This document shows, in pieces, positions 4,618 through 6,922 of a DNA stretch of 6,922 bases (position 1 is its first letter; every line of letters begins with the position of its first letter). This DNA comes from Lachnospiraceae bacterium UBA4292. GTDB taxonomy: Bacteria; Bacillota; Clostridia; Lachnospirales; Lachnospiraceae. Below the pieces are notes generated by a model. It saw only the letters and a list, made by a program, of their open reading frames with translations, did not search any database and had not been told where the DNA came from. The position numbers and the translations under genes were made by a program. The stretch is from positions 1 to 6,922 of the forward strand of contig DGVE01000003.1 of the NCBI GenBank assembly GCA_002395865.1. The letters are read 5' to 3'.

Positions 4618-5715
4618 ATGGATCTTAAGTTGCGAGACAAAAAGGAATGCAGATTTGACGCGGTTTCACTGGGGGAGATAATGCTCCGCCTTGACCCGGG
4701 AGAGGGCAGGATCAGGACCGCGAGAAGCTTCACAGCGTGGGAGGGCGGCGGCGAGTACAACGTCATCCGCGGCCTTCATAAATGCTTCGGACTGGACACC
4801 GCAGTCATAACTGCATTTGCGGACAATGAGGTCGGCAAGCTCATGAAGGACCTCATCGAGCAGGGCGGCGTGAATACGTCCCTCATCAAATGGAAGAAGA
4901 CCGACGGTATCGGACGTATCTGCAGGAACGGTCTGAATTTCACCGAGAGGGGCTTCGGTATAAGGGGCGCTGTGGGCTGCTCGGACAGAGCGAACACCGC
5001 CATCAGCCAGGCTACACCGGCTGATTTCGACTTCGATTACATATTCGGGGAGCTGGGCGTAAGATGGCTCCACACAGGCGGTATCTACGCGGCTCTTTCG
5101 GAGCAGGCCTGCGAGACGGTCATCGCTGCGTGCAAGGCGGCTAAAAAGTACGGAACCATCGTTTCATACGATCTGAACTACCGTCCTTCCATGTGGTCCG
5201 CGATCGGCGGCCAGGCGAAGGCTCAGGAGGTTAACAAGGAGGTGGCCAAATATGTCGATGTCATGATCGGCAACGAGGAGGACTTCACGGCCTGCCTCGG
5301 CTTCGCCATCGAAGGCAATGATGAGAACTTAAAGGAACTGAACCTCGACGGCTACAACAAGATGATCTGCAAGGCTGCCGAGACCTACCCGAACTTCAAG
5401 GTGGTAGCCACCACGCTTCGCACGGTCAAGACCGCTACGGTAAATGACTGGAAGGCCATCTGCTGGGCTGACGGTCAGATCTACAAGTCAAAGGACTATG
5501 ACGGACTCGAGATCATGGACAGAGTCGGCGGCGGCGATTCGTTCGCTTCGGGTCTTGTATACGGTCTCATGACCACGCAGGACCCCGAGAAGGCAGTCAA
5601 TTACGGCGCGGCACACGGCGCACTCGCCATGACCACACCCGGTGACACATCCATGGCCAGCAAGGCAGAGGTCGAGGCCATCATGGGCGGCGCAGGCGCG
5701 AGAGTAAAGAGATAA
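4618..5715 (+). CDS. kdgK: 2-keto-3-deoxygluconate (KDG) kinase, PfkB family
   Basis: This cytosolic sugar kinase phosphorylates 2-keto-3-deoxygluconate with ATP to KDPG, the step before aldol cleavage in hexuronate breakdown. The 365-residue protein has the PfkB/ribokinase fold signatures. The N-terminal strand VSLGEIMLRLDP (16-27) and the GGGEYN substrate-binding turn (43-48) are followed by VSYDLNYRPSMW (182-193). The C-terminal signature is DRVGGGDSFASG (301-312), with D307 as the expected catalytic base. The GGGD form, rather than GAGD, is common in KDG kinases. Assignment to KDG, rather than another sugar, also rests on eda and uxaC directly downstream. The gene is first in the operon, 11 bases before eda. 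Codon use is strongly biased to C- and G-ending codons (ATC, GAC, AAG), consistent with high expression. The start at 4618 is set by the AGGAGG site. Confidence 0.9.
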   Translation: MDLKLRDKKECRFDAVSLGEIMLRLDPGEGRIRTARSFTAWEGGGEYNVIRGLHKCFGLDTAVITAFADNEVGKLMKDLIEQGGVNTSLIKWKKTDGIGRICRNGLNFTERGFGIRGAVGCSDRANTAISQATPADFDFDYIFGELGVRWLHTGGIYAALSEQACETVIAACKAAKKYGTIVSYDLNYRPSMWSAIGGQAKAQEVNKEVAKYVDVMIGNEEDFTACLGFAIEGNDENLKELNLDGYNKMICKAAETYPNFKVVATTLRTVKTATVNDWKAICWADGQIYKSKDYDGLEIMDRVGGGDSFASGLVYGLMTTQDPEKAVNYGAAHGALAMTTPGDTSMASKAEVEAIMGGAGARVKR

Positions 5716-5726
5716 AGGAGAATATC

Positions 5727-6377
5727 ATGTCAGTAAAGTCAGATAAGGTTTTTGAAAAATTTACAGAAGTATGTATTATACCGGTAGTCGTTCTTAACGA
5801 CGCGAAGGATGCACTTCCCCTGGGAAAGGCCCTCATGGAGGGCGGTCTTCCCGCGGCTGAGGTGACCTTCAGAACAGCGGCTGCAGAGGAGAGCATCCGC
5901 ATCATGGCGCAGAATTTCCCCGACATGCTGGTAGGCGCAGGTACCGTGCTCACTGTAGAGCAGGCAGGGCGCGCAGTGGCTGCGGGAGCTAAGTTCGTTG
6001 TGGCGCCCGGTCTTGACGAGGAGGTGGTTCAGTACTGCCTCGATAACGACATCCCCGTGTGCCCCGGCACCCAGACCGCTTCCGAGATGATGAAGGCTCT
6101 GAAGATGGGTCTCACGAAGGTGAAGTTCTTCCCCGCTGAAAATGCGGGCGGCCTGAAGATGATAAAGGCTATCGGCGCGGCCCTCACGGCTCTTAAGTTC
6201 ATGCCCACGGGCGGTATCAACGCGTCGAATGTCAGGGAATACCTCGCAAGCGACAAGATCTTCTGCTGCGGCGGCTCATGGATGGTAAAGGGCGATCTGA
6301 TAAAGGCAGGCGAGTTCGACAAGATCACGCAGCTCGTTAAGGAGGCTGCCGGCATCGTGAAGGAAGTCAGAGGATAA
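5727..6377 (+). CDS. eda: KDPG aldolase (2-keto-3-deoxy-6-phosphogluconate aldolase)
   Basis: This class I aldolase cleaves KDPG to pyruvate and glyceraldehyde-3-phosphate. Many homologues also act on 4-hydroxy-2-oxoglutarate. The 216-residue protein has the usual family length and a single TIM-barrel domain. The catalytic residues align with those of the E. coli enzyme: E45 in AAEVTFRT (43-50) and the Schiff-base lysine K133 in KVKFFPAEN (131-139). Other conserved motifs are LVGAGTVLT (68-76), VVAPGLDEEVV (91-101), PVCPGTQTASE (110-120) and the phosphate-binding FMPTGGIN (158-165). AAAGGAG (5714-5720) lies six bases before the ATG and overlaps the kdgK stop codon, so translation of the two genes is likely coupled. 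It works directly downstream of KdgK in the same pathway. Confidence 0.95.
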   Translation: MSVKSDKVFEKFTEVCIIPVVVLNDAKDALPLGKALMEGGLPAAEVTFRTAAAEESIRIMAQNFPDMLVGAGTVLTVEQAGRAVAAGAKFVVAPGLDEEVVQYCLDNDIPVCPGTQTASEMMKALKMGLTKVKFFPAENAGGLKMIKAIGAALTALKFMPTGGINASNVREYLASDKIFCCGGSWMVKGDLIKAGEFDKITQLVKEAAGIVKEVRG

Positions 6378-6389
6378 GGAGCCACAGAT

Positions 6390-6922
6390 ATGCGTAAATT
6401 CATGGATGATGATTTCATGCTCTACAATGACACGGCAAAGCATCTGTTTCACGACTATGCAAAGTCTCTGCCGATCATTGACTATCACTGCCATATCTCG
6501 CCCCATGAGATCTACGAGGACAGAAGATATGACAATATAGCCCAGATATGGCTGGGCGGCAAAAATCCCGACGGCTCCTACTTCGGCGACCACTACAAGT
6601 GGCGCCTTATGAGAAGCAACGCGGTGCCGGAGGATGTGGTCACGGGTGATACAGAGCCCTTCGAGAAGTTCAAGGCATTTGCCGCGACGCTTGAGATGGC
6701 CATCGGCAATCCCATGTACCACTGGTCGAATATGGAGCTGAAGAAGTACTTCGGTATCGAGGAGCCCCTGACTGTGGACAACGCGCAGAAGATCTGGGAG
6801 AGGACCTCCTTCCTTCTTCGCAACGACCCGAAGCTCTCCGTGCGCGGCATCATCCGCTCATCGGGAGTGAAGTATGTAGGCACCACGGACGATCCCATCG
6901 ACAGCCTCGAGTGGCATGAGAA
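6390..6922 (+). CDS. uxaC: Uronate isomerase (glucuronate/galacturonate isomerase), N-terminal part
   Basis: UxaC interconverts D-glucuronate with D-fructuronate and D-galacturonate with D-tagaturonate, the entry step of hexuronate catabolism in the cytosol. The window ends after about 177 codons of a family that usually has about 465-475 residues. Recognisable motifs are FMDDDFMLYNDTAKHLF (4-20), IIDYHCHISPHEI (29-41) with the metal-binding pair H33/H35 of the amidohydrolase-like fold, GDHYKWRLMRSNAV, and VGTTDDPIDS near the cut end. AAGGAG (6376-6381), partly inside the eda stop codon, is eight bases before the ATG. It is third in the operon after kdgK and eda. The reading frame is intact to the right edge. 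Whether uxuA/uxuB or uxaA/uxaB follow cannot be seen. Confidence 0.93.
   Translation, partial: MRKFMDDDFMLYNDTAKHLFHDYAKSLPIIDYHCHISPHEIYEDRRYDNIAQIWLGGKNPDGSYFGDHYKWRLMRSNAVPEDVVTGDTEPFEKFKAFAATLEMAIGNPMYHWSNMELKKYFGIEEPLTVDNAQKIWERTSFLLRNDPKLSVRGIIRSSGVKYVGTTDDPIDSLEWHE

Noticed and set aside
4666..5073. Long antisense reading frame opposite kdgK (and similar ones opposite eda and uxaC)
   Set aside because: These are explained by the strong third-position bias of the sense genes. They have no ribosome binding sites or recognisable domains.

Overview
The window looks like chromosome from an anaerobic, plant- or mucus-polysaccharide-using Firmicute, most likely a Lachnospiraceae member (Butyrivibrio/Pseudobutyrivibrio/Lachnospira type). 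This is inferred from the strong AGGAGG-type ribosome binding sites, sigma-70 style promoters, a BspA-like leucine-rich-repeat protein, FtsX-type permeases, an AAA_14/DUF4143 ATPase and a hexuronate catabolic operon. No marker gene allows a firm species call. All real genes lie on the + strand.

Layout. (1) Bases 2-484 hold the 3' end of a leucine-rich-repeat protein cut by the left window edge. (2) Bases 485-641 are a gap rich in inverted repeats. (3) Bases 642-2917 hold two adjacent FtsX/MacB-like ABC permeases, with no ATP-binding subunit in view. (4) Bases 2918-4335 hold an AT-rich AAA ATPase of the DUF4143 type. Its promoter is bracketed by two identical 14-bp palindromes. (5) A strong intrinsic terminator lies at 4391-4426. 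(6) From 4517 to the right edge there is a consensus promoter and an operon for 2-keto-3-deoxygluconate kinase, KDPG aldolase and the start of glucuronate/galacturonate isomerase (uxaC).

How the genes work together. The right-hand operon covers part of hexuronate breakdown: UxaC isomerises glucuronate or galacturonate, KdgK phosphorylates the KDG formed later in the pathway, and Eda splits KDPG into pyruvate and glyceraldehyde-3-phosphate. The mannonate/altronate enzymes are not visible and may lie beyond the right edge. The two permeases probably form one heterodimeric membrane complex that needs an ATPase encoded elsewhere.

Most notable structure. The DUF4143 gene with its promoter sits between two perfect 15-bp direct repeats, at 2898-2912 (inside the last codons of the second permease) and 4333-4347 (starting at the ATPase stop codon). 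Deleting one repeat plus the intervening DNA restores a continuous permease reading frame ending at a TAA (4353-4355), just upstream of the terminator at 4391. The ATPase therefore looks like a cassette inserted into the tail of the permease operon. Inside it, the two palindromes are centred exactly 63 bp apart (six helical turns) around the promoter, which suggests autoregulation or DNA looping.
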